Positions 1 to 11,185 of a DNA stretch of 64,000 nt are shown in pieces (within the stretch, counting starts at the first letter, position 1; each line of letters opens with the position of its first letter). The stretch is from assembly GCF_022581195.2 (NCBI RefSeq), contig NC_061456.1, forward strand, positions 9,550,501 through 9,614,500, given 5' to 3'. Under the pieces are notes generated by a model. The model searched no databases, was not told the DNA's origin, and was given only the letters and a program-made list of their open reading frames with translations. A program made the position numbers and the translations under genes. The DNA is from Helicoverpa zea. Lineage: Eukaryota; Arthropoda; Insecta; Lepidoptera; Noctuidae.

Positions 1-304
1 GCACATGATGGTACATGGTATCGGGATGATGAAGTTGATTATAGTACCGAAATTCCCATTTAATCGTTATTAATTGTCCCTGGTTATGCTATTAGGTATA
101 CGGTTCTTGTAAAATACGCACTATCCATTCGGTTATTGGTTAGACTTTGAATTTTTTTGCTTTATAACGACGACACTTCGAAACAACAAGGAATTGACTT
201 TGAAAACATACAGAAGTTAGTCACAATTACATTTTCAGCACCTTTTATGCGATTTACAATTTTAAAGCCATTGTAATAAGTGTCAATTTTGTCTGCACTT
301 CCAG

Positions 305-1563
305 ATACCTCCCGCAACTTGTATCTGCTGCACATCCTGACGTGGGTGATGAACATGTTCGGCATCTTCTTCATCCTGGCGGCTCACGAGCACTACTCCA
401 TCGATGTGTTCATCGCGTTCTACATCACCTCGCGTCTCTTCCTGTACTACCATACGCTGTCTAACAACCAGGCTCTCATGCAGAACGACTCTTCCAGGTA
501 AACTATATTTATATAGTAAAAAGGATTTTTTTTGTACCCTAAAACCCTTTTTTGGCTTCAAAACTACTGAACCGATTTCCAAAATTCTTGTACTGTTGGG
601 AAGCTAGACCATCCCCGAGTAACAAAGGGTGTATTTTGTGCCTGTACGTACAGAATCAAGATCTCACGGTACGCGGTTGAAACCACGGGAAAATACATAG
701 TATTATTATATCACCTAGAACGAACTTCGTATCGTTTAATCCTTCCCTGGCACTCTGCAAACATTTTAAAACCAAAATAAATCAAATCGGTTCATCATTC
801 TCACGTTTTATTCAGACTAACACCAAATCATTTTTTATATATAGCATACCCAACTGTTAATGTAACAAAATTGTGAAAGTTGTGTTTGGTTCTACATAAA
901 AGCTATTAAAAAAAAAATATCGAGAAAAATAAATGGATTAGTCATACTTTTGTGGAAAACCCAACAAACGGTCTAATTAAATTGATTGACCTTTTGTATT
1001 GATAACTATTTATACAAACATGCAACCAAATAATTTAAACTTGAGTCACCGCTATTCCCCAGGGTCTAAACCCATGTCACTCGTCTGTTTTTATACAAAT
1101 GAATATAAGATAGTATCACTAAAATATATTTAGTACGTATTCCAGGACGAGGATATGGTTCCCACTGCTGTCGTTCTTCGAGTCGGAGGTGGACGGCATC
1201 GTGCCGAACGAGTACGAGGGTCCCGTCACCATCATGAGCAACCTGCGGCAGTGGTGCGTGCAGCTCATCACCGACGTGAAGGAGTCGTCGGTCGCCAAGA
1301 TCGCCGGCACCAAGCTGCAGGAGGGCGCCGCCATGGGCGAGTACTCCGTCGTCAAGCTCGTCGACGGCATTAAGCGCAACCTCAGCATGGTCGAAGAGTA
1401 CAAAACCTCCCGCCAAAGATTAGACAAAAACATTCAAGCCTGCTTACTAGACGAGCGCCCCGACGTAGAGCTGCGACATAGAAACATACCAGACTTCCCC
1501 GGAGAATCTCTCCTAAAGGACTTCAGTAATCCCCCTTCCCCAATTATGAAGAAGAGTATATGA
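305..1563 (+). CDS. Sphingomyelin synthase-related ceramide phosphotransferase, C-terminal two exons (5' partial)
   Basis: Two coding exons, 305-497 and 1146-1563, join in frame. The acceptor is ttccag before 305, the donor is AG|gtaaac after 497, the acceptor is ttccag before 1146, and the stop TGA is at 1561-1563. The first exon starts in phase 1, so upstream exons lie left of the window. It encodes the last transmembrane part of the PAP2-like catalytic domain. The HEHYSIDV motif carries the His and Asp of the family's His-His-Asp active site, followed by YITSRLFLYYHTLSN. The second exon gives RIWFPLLSFFESEVDGIVPN, matching the family's juxtamembrane block, then a cytosolic tail of about 115 residues. 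The family moves a phospho-head group (phosphocholine or phosphoethanolamine) to ceramide in Golgi or ER membranes. The SMSr-type assignment over SMS1/2 is inference, because the N-terminal SAM domain that would decide it is outside the window. The tail is longer than in vertebrate members. Confidence 0.9.
505..700 (+). repeat. Diverged Lep1-like Helitron copy in the intron
   Basis: The phrases 'aaactactgaaccgattt', 'ggaagctagaccatccccg' and 'cgcggttgaaaccacggga' occur in the same order as in the complete Helitron-like copies at 51243 and 63672. The copy is old, with the microsatellite-like start lost and the end reduced to 'catag'. The rest of this intron (701-1145) shows nothing I can name. 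Confidence 0.6.
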
Positions 1564-1720
1564 ATGAACATTATGTTCTTATAATAGAGGCTGTTTATAG
1601 AATACTTCATTGTAGCATTTGACGCAATGAAATAATTAGATACCTGAATGTTTACATTTCCATTATAGATTTTATATCATGTTATTCCATATTTATTTTA
1701 CTATGATAAGTTAAACGTAG

Positions 1721-1770
1721 AATAAATTATTAAGAAAATTTATTTGCTCAAAGTACTAATCTTGAATAAA
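1721..1770 (+). terminator. Poly(A) signals of the ceramide phosphotransferase gene
   Basis: AATAAA occurs at 1721-1726 and 1765-1770, about 160 and 205 bases after the stop codon. This implies a short 3' UTR. Confidence 0.55.
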
Positions 1771-1789
1771 TAACATTTTCGCTTATATC

Positions 1790-2230
1790 TATGTATTTTC
1801 TATCCGATACCGTCCACAGGTCTACAATAGGAGAAACCTCAGGAGTCTTTAGGTATCGGTTCATCTCGATGGTATATCTGACGGTGTTTCATCGGCCTTG
1901 TAAAATCATCTGTTATCTGGGGGGAGGATGGTATCTTTTAAAATTATATTATTATCTGACGGTTTTTTGTTAAAAATTTTTAATACCTCAAAGAAAGGAC
2001 CTTACCTGTCAAATAACTAAGGCTCTCGTCACGGTCCAGATGCACACAAGCAATCAAACATCAAAAAAAAAACATCCGCTAGTGTGAAAGCCAGTAGTAG
2101 TGTGTAGGTTGACATCGTGTTCCCATTGAAGCGGTGAAAGGAATCTTTTGATTGTACGAAGAAGTGCGCTCATTCTTTCGAGTAACGAAACTGCGTTGAG
2201 ATTACCTGCTTGTGGCCAGCATAACTATTT
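1790..2230. other. No feature recognised
   Basis: Intergenic DNA between the first gene and the transposon nest. I see no exon, RNA gene or repeat that I can name here. Confidence 0.5.
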
Positions 2231-2234
2231 GAAC

Positions 2235-2281
2235 CATGGGTGAGATGCTGCAGGACGCGAGTAAACTCTCGGGAAAACAGT
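2235..2281 (+). CDS. Possible first coding exon of an unknown gene
   Basis: An ACC ATG G start context at 2235 opens a short frame, MGEMLQDASKLSGKQ, that reaches TAA about 28 codons on unless it is spliced. A weak donor (gtatgcc) lies just after it. The upstream 200 bases have no obvious repeat and could be 5' UTR. I found no matching downstream plus-strand exon before the transposon nest, so this may be chance or a gene stub cut off by the nest. Confidence 0.2.
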
Positions 2282-2599
2282 TAGTATGCCTATGCTATGT
2301 TTTCTATATAATATTATAAAGCAGGATCTGAAGTTGTAAGAGGTTTGTCTGGATTTACTGATTTGAAACATACGTTTGCCAATAAAACATGCAATAATTA
2401 CTCGAGTTCGGAGTGTGGGTACATACTACCCTCGCGATGCAAAAGTGCCTATTGCAGAATGCGAAAGCGTCAATCCCCTAGTGCTTGTCCTTGCAAAATA
2501 AGTTTAGACCCTACGCACACTGATTCCTTAGGTAGATACATCCTTCGCGTATGCGCTTATGCTACTTTCGTGACATGAATGGGTCATCTGTCTATACTA

Positions 2600-3012
2600 T
2601 AGTCTGTTTTTTAATCTCGTAGACTAAATTGACACTTGCAAATTGTCAAACTTTCTAATAATTTTGCTAGCTCTGTGGTGCAGTGTTGTACTTACGATAC
2701 CGGTTCGTTGAATCGTAACTTTTTACAATAAGTCATCCTGAAATAATGGGCTTATCCTTGATGATTACGCATGGCTTTGCGTGGTCAGATATCCCTGGCA
2801 GTTTGTAGCACGTCGTACAGCCATGTGTACGTACGTGAATTTTAAATATAAAACTTTGAATGAATATTAAATTCGTCTATTATAGATAAAAAGTTACGAT
2901 TCAACGAACCGGTATCGTAAGTACAACACTGCACCACAGAGCTAGCAAAATTATTAGAAAGTTTGACATTTTGCAAGTGTCAATTTAGTCTACGAGATTA
3001 AAAAACAGACTA
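2600..3012. mobile_element. TA-flanked MITE with about 125-bp inverted repeats
   Basis: The left arm TAGTCTGTTTTTTAATCTCG and onward is repeated inverted at the right end (CGAGATTAAAAAACAGACTA). The match runs about 125 bases with few differences. TA duplicates are at 2598-2599 and 3013-3014. The insertion sits in the TA that begins the terminal repeat of hAT-A. A mariner-like origin is inferred from the TA target. Confidence 0.8.
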
Positions 3013-3017
3013 TAGGG

Positions 3018-5788
3018 CAGCGGTTCCTGAATTATTTTGGCTTCGGAACCCTTTTCGTTTCACCACTTTTCGGCGGAACCCTGGCTTAAGTAAGAAGTAA
3101 ACTAAAGACGAAGTTATATGGTTAGAGACATATTCAGTATACTCAGGCGTAGCATGGCTATCTGCTACACGGGCCAGAAAACAATTTAGCCGTCCTTAAC
3201 TTTGTGTATTATGTGAATAGTTTTCAGTTTGAAGACTGACAAAGTAAACGCAAAAAGAAATAGATTGGGTTTGTACAGGTGCAAGGCGAGCGAGCACGAT
3301 TTTTTTAACTAAATGAATCAGTTCCAAGCACCCGCTAGCATTGAAAGACATTCAGCGGTAGTCGGAACAGCGAGCGAAGCGAGCACGATTTTTTTTTAGT
3401 TTTAGTACCTACACAAAATAAACAAAACCACTGTAAATTAATAAGGTCTCAAAAAGTACAATATCCACACAAAAAAGCAAATGCAAATGAAAAAGAAGCA
3501 GCTAGCGAAGAAAGCGCTATTGCTTTTTCTGAACCAAACGAATAAAAAATAAACATATCAAAGGAAACCTCGACGGAAGAGCGCGAAATTTTTTCGGTGT
3601 TGGATACCTGAGCAATTAAACGAACATTAAAGCATCACGTAACATGGAGTCGCGAGTGAAGCGAGCTCGAAAGGACAATGCTATTCTTTGTATGGAAGTT
3701 GGGCTCAAGAGTTGCCCACAGTAACTGCATAGTGTATTATGTTCCATAGGCTTATAATAGGTCCCAGACCGAAATATTTCGAAATCTATCCCAGGAGTGC
3801 TGAGAAAAACTGGTTTGACTCTTATTCAATACTACGAAAAATATGCTTACGAACTCTTAACTATTCCACTTTTATTACCTTAATTGAAATGCATTATAAT
3901 ATTAATCGACAAATACGAGGTATTGAAAGAGATTTTTTTTTACCGACTTCAAAAAATGGAGGAGTTTCTCAGTTCGTTTGTATTCTTTTTACGTAAGTAC
4001 GTGCATAACTCCGTCGTTTACCAACCGATTTAAACAATCATTTTATTGTTTAAAAGGATTTAATTTCCAAATAGTTCCAGGGTCCAGGGTCTGGTGATAG
4101 AAACCTTAAAACATTATGGAACTCTCGGAAATTGTAAGCACATATCGAATAAAAACTTGTCAATCGGGTATATGTCTCCGACACCACAAAACTGTGGAGG
4201 TTAAGACCTGACCTGACGATGGAGATGACAGTGAGACGAGGGAACTCCTCAACGGTATCTATTTACTACCTCGTGTTTGAGCTTATTTTATTCGTCTTGA
4301 TAAGATTTTTCCATTGCCATTAAGGATATTAATTGCATGACGCTACTCGAACTTAGGACTGATTGTGGTAAATAGAGACTGAAAAGCAAGAGAAACAACA
4401 ATTACCTTTAAACGTCTATTTCTGTTTTTTTTTTATCCTGTTAACAGTGAAACCACTATCTATCTGAATGTTATTTCAAGAAAAGAGGTTGTTAGGTTTG
4501 TGGCTGCTTAAAATGGCTTGCTAACAATGGCTGGCTAACATTAGAACTGGTTTTTCTCGGGACCTCTGCGACCGATTTCAAAAATATTTGGATTCCGTCT
4601 TAAGAGTGAAGTAAAAAACCTATTCTAACCATTCCCACTACTGGGCAAATGGCTTGGGCTTCATAAAGTGACTGTTCAAGTTTAACATTTGAACCGGTTT
4701 TTCTCGGGACCTCTGGGACCGATTTCCAAAATATTTGGATTTCGTGTTAACAGTGCAGCAAAGAACCTATTTCGACCACTTTCACTACTGGGCAAATGGC
4801 CCAGGCTTTGTTAAGTGACTATCTATGGAGAACATTTGAACCGGTTTTTCTCGGGACCTCTGGGACCGACTTCAAAAATATTTGGATTTCGTGTTCAGAG
4901 TGCACTATGGAACCTATTTTAACAATTTCCACTACTGGGCAAATGGCTTGGGCTTTATTAATTGACTGTTCAAGTTTGACATTTGAACCGGTTTTTCTCG
5001 GGACCTCTGGGACCGATTTCAAAAATATTTGGATTCCGTCTTAAGAGTGAAGTAAAGAACCTATTCTAACCATTCCCACTACTGGGCAAATGGCTTGGAC
5101 TTTATAAAGTGACTGATCAAGTTTAACATTTGAACCGGTTTTTCTCGGGACCTCTGGGACCGATTTCAAAAATATTTGGATTTCGTGTTCAGAGTGCACT
5201 ATGGAACCAGCTGAAACTACTCCCACTGCTGGGCAAACTTTGAGCCCACACCCTGGCATTGTCCTTTCGGATTCGCGAAGGTGCAAAAATTGGAAATTAT
5301 GTCACACTTTGAATCATGGTAAAAATAGCCACTGGAAATACGCGTATGCCGTGTAATTTCACGTCCTGTCAAATGTATGAAAACGTATAATCCTGGCGAT
5401 GAAATAAGCCCAAAAAATGCGGTGATTTTTGGCCGACTCGCTACCTACTTTTGCCGATTGCCGAAGACCTGGAGGTATTAAGTTAATCTACAATTTGTAA
5501 AAAACGGAATTAAATTATCTGCTGCCGTGGCCTTCCCCCGCCACTTGTCGTGAACTCGTACTTACACTCCCGAGTGGTACCTACCCACTACCTACCTACC
5601 TACTACATGGTGCCCAAATGGAATTATGGAATGCAATATTTAAAACAATTTAATTGAAAATGAATAATAATTTAATATAGTCAAAAGTTAAACGATTTAG
5701 CATATAGAAATTTTGAATTTTCCGCGGAACCCTTGAGGGCCTGTCACGGAACCACTGGGTTCCGCGGAACACCATTTGGGAACCGCTG
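3018..5788. mobile_element. 2.77-kb non-autonomous hAT transposon (hAT-B)
   Basis: It starts CAGCGGTTCCTGAA and ends TTTGGGAACCGCTG, the common hAT terminal form. It is bounded by the perfect 8-bp duplication CTATAGGG at 3010-3017 and 5789-5796. Subterminal stretches repeat 'cggaaccc' and 'ggttccg'. Inside are GCGAGCGAAGCGAGC motifs (around 3285, 3370 and 3650), a common lepidopteran repeat near 3935-4250, and a five-unit tandem array. No transposase frame is visible. Confidence 0.88.
4505..5240. repeat. Five-unit tandem array with 147-bp period
   Basis: The block 'tttttctcgggacctctg' starts at 4551, 4698, 4845, 4992 and 5139, exactly 147 bases apart each time. Each unit carries 'tttcaaaaatatttggatt' and 'cactactgggcaaatggc'. 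Because 147 is divisible by three, an open frame reads through successive units on both strands as 49-residue repeats. I take the frame to be a by-product of the period, not a gene. Confidence 0.9.
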
Positions 5789-6002
5789 CTATAGGGCATG
5801 CAATTTTGGTAAAACAAAAATTACCGGTAAAAATTTGGTAATAATTTTTTTTTACCGGTAAACCGGTAAAACGGTAATTTTTGTATTTTTTTTAAATGTG
5901 ATATTATAACAATAAGATTGGGTAGTCTTAAAGCAAAAACTAAATAAATATGCAAAGTATAAGGTGGTAAACGTTTTTTGTGTCGTGGGCCGTAACAAAA
6001 AA

Positions 6003-6303
6003 CATGTCAGTACCATCCGTACGCGATGTCGCCGACAAAATGCAAGAGAAACGGCTGCGATGGTACGGACATGTAAAAAGGAGTGACACCTGAGGACATC
6101 GGCAGTGTGAATGTGATACTCAATCTCAATATACCCGGTCAAAGGCGCAAAGGCAGGCCGAAACCGTGGTGGTTGAGTGTCGTAATGAATGACATGAAAA
6201 TCTGCGAACTCGAAGAGGAAGATGTCTATTCAGGAGGATAGAGCGAAGTGGAAGAAGGAAGATACGGAAAGCCGACTCCGTCACAAGACGGGATAAACGC
6301 TAA
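6003..6303 (+). pseudogene. RTE-like LINE 3' fragment (broken reverse-transcriptase ORF end)
   Basis: Translation gives VRDVADKMQEKRLRWYGHVK, the motif found at the C-terminal end of RTE-type LINE proteins. RRKGRPKPWWLSVV and RKADSVTRRDKR follow in other frames, so at least two frameshifts and a stop break it. It lies inside hAT-A. Confidence 0.8.
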
Positions 6304-6399
6304 GAATTACCGTAAAAAATATATTTTTCATTGAAGGGAAAGCCCTTTTTTATGGTAAATCATCAAATGACAGACTCTTTCTGTCTAAAACCCATGTTA

Positions 6400-6928
6400 T
6401 TTAGTAGGCGTTTTATGGACCAGGGTCGCGGTAACTCTTTCGAACAATCCCGCGGCCCCGGCAGGCCTTGGCCCTGCTGGGCCCCACTGGGTTTGCTGAC
6501 ATCTCCCTGAGGAGCACGTGGAACAACGCGCGCCGCTGACACGGGTCTGTTGTCTATGCAGACGGTGGAACGATGAGCCACTCGAACTCACCGCCCACAG
6601 ACCGACGCCTACGGTGGCCGGGAGTCGTCTCTCGACCCTTGGCGCCCGTGGTGTCTTCCTGGTCCATTACAGCGGCTGGGATGAGAGGTACTACTCGCAG
6701 TCGCTCCGCCGTCTCCTTCTCGAGCATGACTGGTTCGCAGAAGGGGCGACGGCTTCCCATTCCCTCTAGCTCCGGACCATGGCTTGAACCAGGGAAGGAC
6801 GCGAAAGGTCGCCGCTGCCTATTGCCTCGACGACAACACGGCGGTACCCTTCCCAGGCAGTGCACACCTGGACTGTGTGCTCCACCGTGTCCTCAGAGCA
6901 GTCCGCATGGTGGTGAAGTAAAAGCCCT
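6400..6928 (-). pseudogene. R1-clade LINE ORF2 C-terminal fragment
   Basis: The minus strand encodes HHHADCSEDTVEHTVQVC, AWEGYRRVVVEAIGSGDLSR and PSLVQAMVRS, then EPVMLEKETAERLR in another frame. This resembles the Cys/His C-terminal region and following helix of R1-type LINEs. Frames change near 6770-6860, so it is dead. The piece is cut at 6937 by insertion of a hAT; the matching continuation beyond 11534 is not coding. It is more G+C-rich than its surroundings. Confidence 0.75.
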
Positions 6929-7789
6929 TGCTCAGTCAGGGCCGGCTTTAACTCTACTATAGTTCGGCCATTCAGAGAATGCGTTCCTGACACGTCGCGA
7001 TTGAACTGACGACGTAACTTTGCAATGGCGTTGCAGTTACGATAAAAATATTTTTGCTGGTTGTTTACCGTTTTAACAATTGAGGAGCATTAAAACAACA
7101 TTATTATATCAATAATCAATGAATGTTATAATTTTGTGCCAAACTGAGTGTCAAATAACTTGGTAAATAAATTTTTCTAAATCTATACTGCGCTATTACA
7201 AGGTTATGTCAGCGGTTTATATTTTGTAGTGCTGTGCTAAAAATAACAGGCAAGTATCGTAATCTGTTCTTATACAGTTATAATATAAAATAATACGTTT
7301 TGATTTTCTTTTTAAGAATTGGAAAATAATGGACTATAAGACTTAATTATAACTTTTGTGAAATATAAAAATAAAACTATGACCAAACCGCATTTTTATA
7401 CTTAGATTAAAAATGGTAACCCCAAATGGCGTTATGGGCCGTAGACATGGGCAAAATGTGTCATTGAAAAGAAAAGATAGATATGCATCTTTCAATCACT
7501 GGGATATGAATCACTCTTTCATATCTTTATATCAGTAGTTCAGTATAACTCAGTAGCTCGTTTAAACTCGCAACTCGTGTGCGGCTCACTCATTCAAATA
7601 GATCATTCAGATATAGTGATAGGTTGGTTGTTGTTTGCATCTTTCTGATATATTGAGCGGTTGCGATTGAACAACTTTTTTCTAATTAAAAAAAATACTA
7701 TTCTTATGACTGTAGGTACAACCTACTTCTTTTATGTTAATTAGTTCAATGAATAGTCAATCGCAATCTAGTATTGAGTATAAGCATTA

Positions 7790-9241
7790 TACTTCGGCCG
7801 TTCAGAGAATGCGTTCCTGACACCTATCAGTTAGTCACGACTAGTGATGGGCACAACATAACACTGAGTTCGTTACCGTTCCTTCAAAATGAACCGCCGC
7901 ATTATTTTAAGATTATTTTCGTTTTAAATTGGCGGAATCATTTGTTTTATATTTTAGTTATTTAAGTGGAAACCAAAAAAAGGTAATATTCATATAATAA
8001 AATTGTTTTATTTATTCTTTGTTACAAGTACATTGAATTGAATGTGCGAACAGAATATTAATCAGACTCCGATTTGCTTGAGGAGGTGGTGTCTTCATCA
8101 TCATCTTCGCCTACATGTATAATTATATTATTATCAATAACAGAATCAATCCTGATATCTCGGTCTAACAAAAGCCGGGTAATCAAATAAAAACAGATCG
8201 AAAACACTTGAAAAACGTGGTCTATGCGCACGAAACGACAACGGACGACTGTTTTAGCGTCACAAAATGGCGGCCCATAACGCCATTTGGGGTTACCATT
8301 TTTAATCTAAGTATAAAAATGCGGTTTGGTCATAGTTTTATTTTTATATTTCATAAACGTTATAATTAAGTCTTATAGTCCATTATTTTCCAATTCTTAA
8401 AAAGAAAATCAAAACGTATTATTTTATATTATAACTGTATAAGAACAGATTACGATACTTGCCTGTTATTTTTAGCACAGCACTACAAAATATAAACCGC
8501 TGACATAACCTTGTATACTTCGGCCGTTCAGAGAATGCGTTCCTGACACCTATCAGTTAGTCACGACTAGTGATGGGCACAACATAACACTGAGTTCGTT
8601 ACCGTTCCTTCAAAATGAACCGCCGCATTATTTTAAGATTATTTTCGTTTTAAATTGGCGGAATCATTTGTTTTATATTTTAGTTATTTAAGTGGAAACC
8701 AAAAAAAGGTAATATTCATATAATAAAATTGTTTTATTTATTCTTTGTTACAAGTACATTGAATTGAATGTGCGAACAGAATATTAATCAGACTCCGATT
8801 TGCTTGAGGAGGTGGTGTCTTCATCATCATCTTCGCCTACATGTATAATTATATTATTATCAATAACAGAATCAATCCTGATATCTCGGTCTAACAAAAG
8901 CCGGGTAATCAAATAAAAAAAGATCGAAAACACTTGAAAAACGTGGTCTATGCGCACGAAACGACAACGGACGACTGTTTTAGCGTCACAAAATGGCGGC
9001 CCATAACGCCATTTGGGGTTACCATTTTTAATCTAAGTATAAAAATGCGGTTTGGTCATAGTTTTATTTTTATATTTCATAAACGTTATAATTAAGTCTT
9101 ATAGTCCATTATTTTCCAATTCTTAAAAAGAAAATCAAAACGTATTATTTTATATTATAACTGTATAAGAACAGATTACGATACTTGCCTGTTATTTTTA
9201 GCACAGCACTACAAAATATAAACCGCTGACATAACCTTGTA
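7790..9241. repeat. 726-bp direct tandem duplication within U2
   Basis: 'acttcggccgttcag' begins at 7791 and 8517. The sequence that follows agrees almost base for base up to 'cataaccttgta' at 8514 and 9241. After the second unit the element continues into its unique right end ('atagcgcagtatag'). Confidence 0.92.
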
Positions 9242-9479
9242 ATAGCGCAGTATAGATTTAGAAAAATATTGTTTACCAAGTTATTTGACACTCAGTTTGG
9301 CACAAAATTATAACATTCATTGATTATTGATATAATAATGTTGTTTTAATGCTCCTCAATTGTTAAAACGGTAAACAACCAGCAAAAATATTTTTATCGT
9401 AACTGCAACGCCATTGCAAAGTTACGTCGTCAGTTCAATCGCGACGTGTCAGGAACGCATTCTCTGAATGGCCGAACTA
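7790..9479 (+). mobile_element. Second copy of element U (U2) with an internal tandem duplication
   Basis: It has the same two ends as U1 but the opposite orientation. TA is at 7788-7789 and 9480-9481. Two near-identical 726-bp stretches lie head to tail, so this copy carries two left ends and one right end. Differences between the two stretches are very few (one example is aaaacagatcg versus aaaaaagatcg), which suggests a recent event. Confidence 0.85.
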
Positions 9480-10024
9480 TAGTTTAGTAAGTATTAGAAA
9501 ATAAAAATAGAAATAGCCTTCTGATTTCCTTTCATACTTTACACAGGCTTAGGACTGTCTACCTACGAAATTATTTACGTGAAAATTAAATTTTAGTTCA
9601 AAATGTGTATTTCGAGTCAAAACATGTTTGTTCGGTAGGCGGTAAGTTTTCAATACATTTGACAAGATTATAATACCGAAATATTCACTAAGGACAAACA
9701 ATTATAAGCCTTATGCGTGAGCAATAGAGTTAACAACTTATTATTGGGTGTCAACTTATTGTGGTCAAAGTAACGACATTCGTAATCGTATGGGTGCGAG
9801 CGAGACGGCTCGCTTGACGTTCAACCAATGGCGCGCGACGAAGCTATCCGACGCCACAGATTAGTTAGTACCCGACGCGATGACCGACGAGTGAGTGAGG
9901 TGTAAAGAAAGATATACTGAACTACTGACACATTCGGATATGTAAAGATATGAAGAGTGATTGATTCAAATGGAATGATTCATATCATTTGTATCTATCA
10001 CTCCTGAGTTACCCATCTCTAATG

Positions 10025-10242
10025 GGCCGCCATTTTGTGACGCTAAAACAGTCGTCCGTTGTCGTTTCGTGCGCATAGACCACGTTTTTCAAGTATTTTC
10101 GATCTGTTTTTATTTGATTACCCGGCTTTTGTTAGACCGAGATATCAGGATTGATTCTGTTATTGATAATAATATAATTATACATGTAGGCGAAGATGAT
10201 GATGAAGACACCACCTCCTCAAGCAAATCGGAGTCTGATTAA
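10025..10242 (+). pseudogene. C-terminal remnant of the U element transposase
   Basis: In U1 a plus-strand frame runs ...AKTVVRCRFVRIDHVF, then IDSVIDNNIIIHVGEDDDED, and ends in a Ser/Glu/Asp-rich tail with TAA at 10240-10242. AATAAA follows about 40 bases on. The minus strand of each U2 half (stops near 8059 and 8785) has the same tail. The pattern 'hydrophobic-IIHVGED then acidic tail, stop' is like the end of IS630/Tc1-type transposases and like the tail at 30820-30885. The catalytic part is missing, so the family is inferred from this and the TA target. Confidence 0.4.
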
Positions 10243-10595
10243 TATTCTGTTCGCACATTCAATTCAATGTACTTGTAACAAAGAATAAATAAAACAATTT
10301 TATTATATGAATATTACCTTTTTTTGGTTTCCACTTAAATAACTAAAATATAAAACAAATGATTCCGCCAATTTAAAACGAAAATAATCTTAAAATAATG
10401 CGGCGGTTCATTTTGAAGGAACGGTAACGAACTCAGTGTTATGTTGTGCCCATCACTAGTCGTGACTAACTGATAGGTGTCAGGAACGCATTCTCTGAAC
10501 GGCCGAAGTATAGCGCCCTGGGCGAGATTTCTACGGCGCCCCCAACTGCAATTCAAACCCTTACGAAAAACAGAGACATATGTAGTTACCGATTG

Positions 10596-11185
10596 CGCGA
10601 GCGAAGCGAGCGCGAACTTTTTTTTTATAGTTAACAAGTGAAAGCAAAAATTACCTAAAATGTAGCCCAACCGTACATAAGTTATTGCTGGTTAGTGAAT
10701 GCAAAAACACGGGAACACAGGTTCTGATTGCGCGAGCGAAGCGAGCGCGAAATTTTTTGTTATATTTTAGAACTCAAAACAAAAATGACTTAAAATGTAG
10801 CCCAAACGTAGATAACTCTTTGTTGGTGTTGGCGCCTATGAATTAAAATTTTGAGACTTAAAGTAGTACCATAAATAGAAACTAGAAGTTACTTTCATAT
10901 TAATAAAATGACTTAAAAACGACGTTACGTTTTTGCTAGGGTAGACAAAAAAAAATTGAAAAATAAAAAGAACTATAAAGTGAAGCAAGCCCGAAAAAGC
11001 TTTTTTGAGATTTGGATCACTAAAAGTCCTTAACATATTAATAAAAGGCGACTGTGAAGTGAAGAAGCCGCGAGCGAAGGGAGCGCGAATTTTTTTGAGT
11101 ATTGGGACATAAATTAAAAGTAGCTATATGTGAAAAAAAATGTAAGTGTAAAGTAAAGAAACCGCGAGCGAAGCGAGCGCGAAAA
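10596..11185. repeat. Cluster of CGCGAGCGAAGCGAGCGCG motifs
   Basis: Copies of the quasi-palindrome start at 10596, 10731, 11069 and 11163, with a worn copy near 10982. Each is followed by a run of T. Related copies occur in hAT-B at about 3285, 3370 and 3650. They may be subterminal transposase-binding repeats of hAT elements; that role is inference. Confidence 0.7.

Larger units (their letters stand above)
7442..10021. mobile_element. hAT transposon (hAT-C) inside U1, itself holding U2
   Basis: It begins TAGACATGGGCAAAA and ends, inverted, TAGAGATGGGTAA. The 8-bp duplication ATGGGCCG is at 7434-7441 and 10022-10029. Without U2 the element is about 0.89 kb and non-coding. Confidence 0.82.
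6960..10510 (-). mobile_element. TA-inserting DNA transposon U, first copy (U1), split by hAT-C
   Basis: The left end TAGTTCGGCCATTCAGAGAA and the right end (inverse of TACTTCGGCCGTTCAGAGAA) are inverted repeats that continue to 'tgcgttcctgacac'. TA (or TATA) is repeated at each edge (6958-6959 and 10511-10512). Arms 6960-7441 and 10022-10510 join at the hAT-C target duplication to give one element of about 970 bp. That joined element is collinear, in reverse, with U2. The right arm holds an acidic transposase-like C-terminus. Confidence 0.82.

Noticed and set aside
4796..5286. Open frames on both strands with 49-residue repeats
   Set aside because: They exist because a 147-bp repeat is divisible by three; no start context, family match or splice pattern supports a protein.
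6554..6962. Two long plus/minus frames of about 100-130 codons
   Set aside because: They overlap the broken R1-type LINE fragment; only the minus-strand Cys/His and helix pieces match a family.
7774..7965. Frame beginning MSISIILRPFRECVPD, seen again at 10335-10670 (-)
   Set aside because: It runs across the U element terminal repeat; both hits are the non-coding termini of the same transposon.
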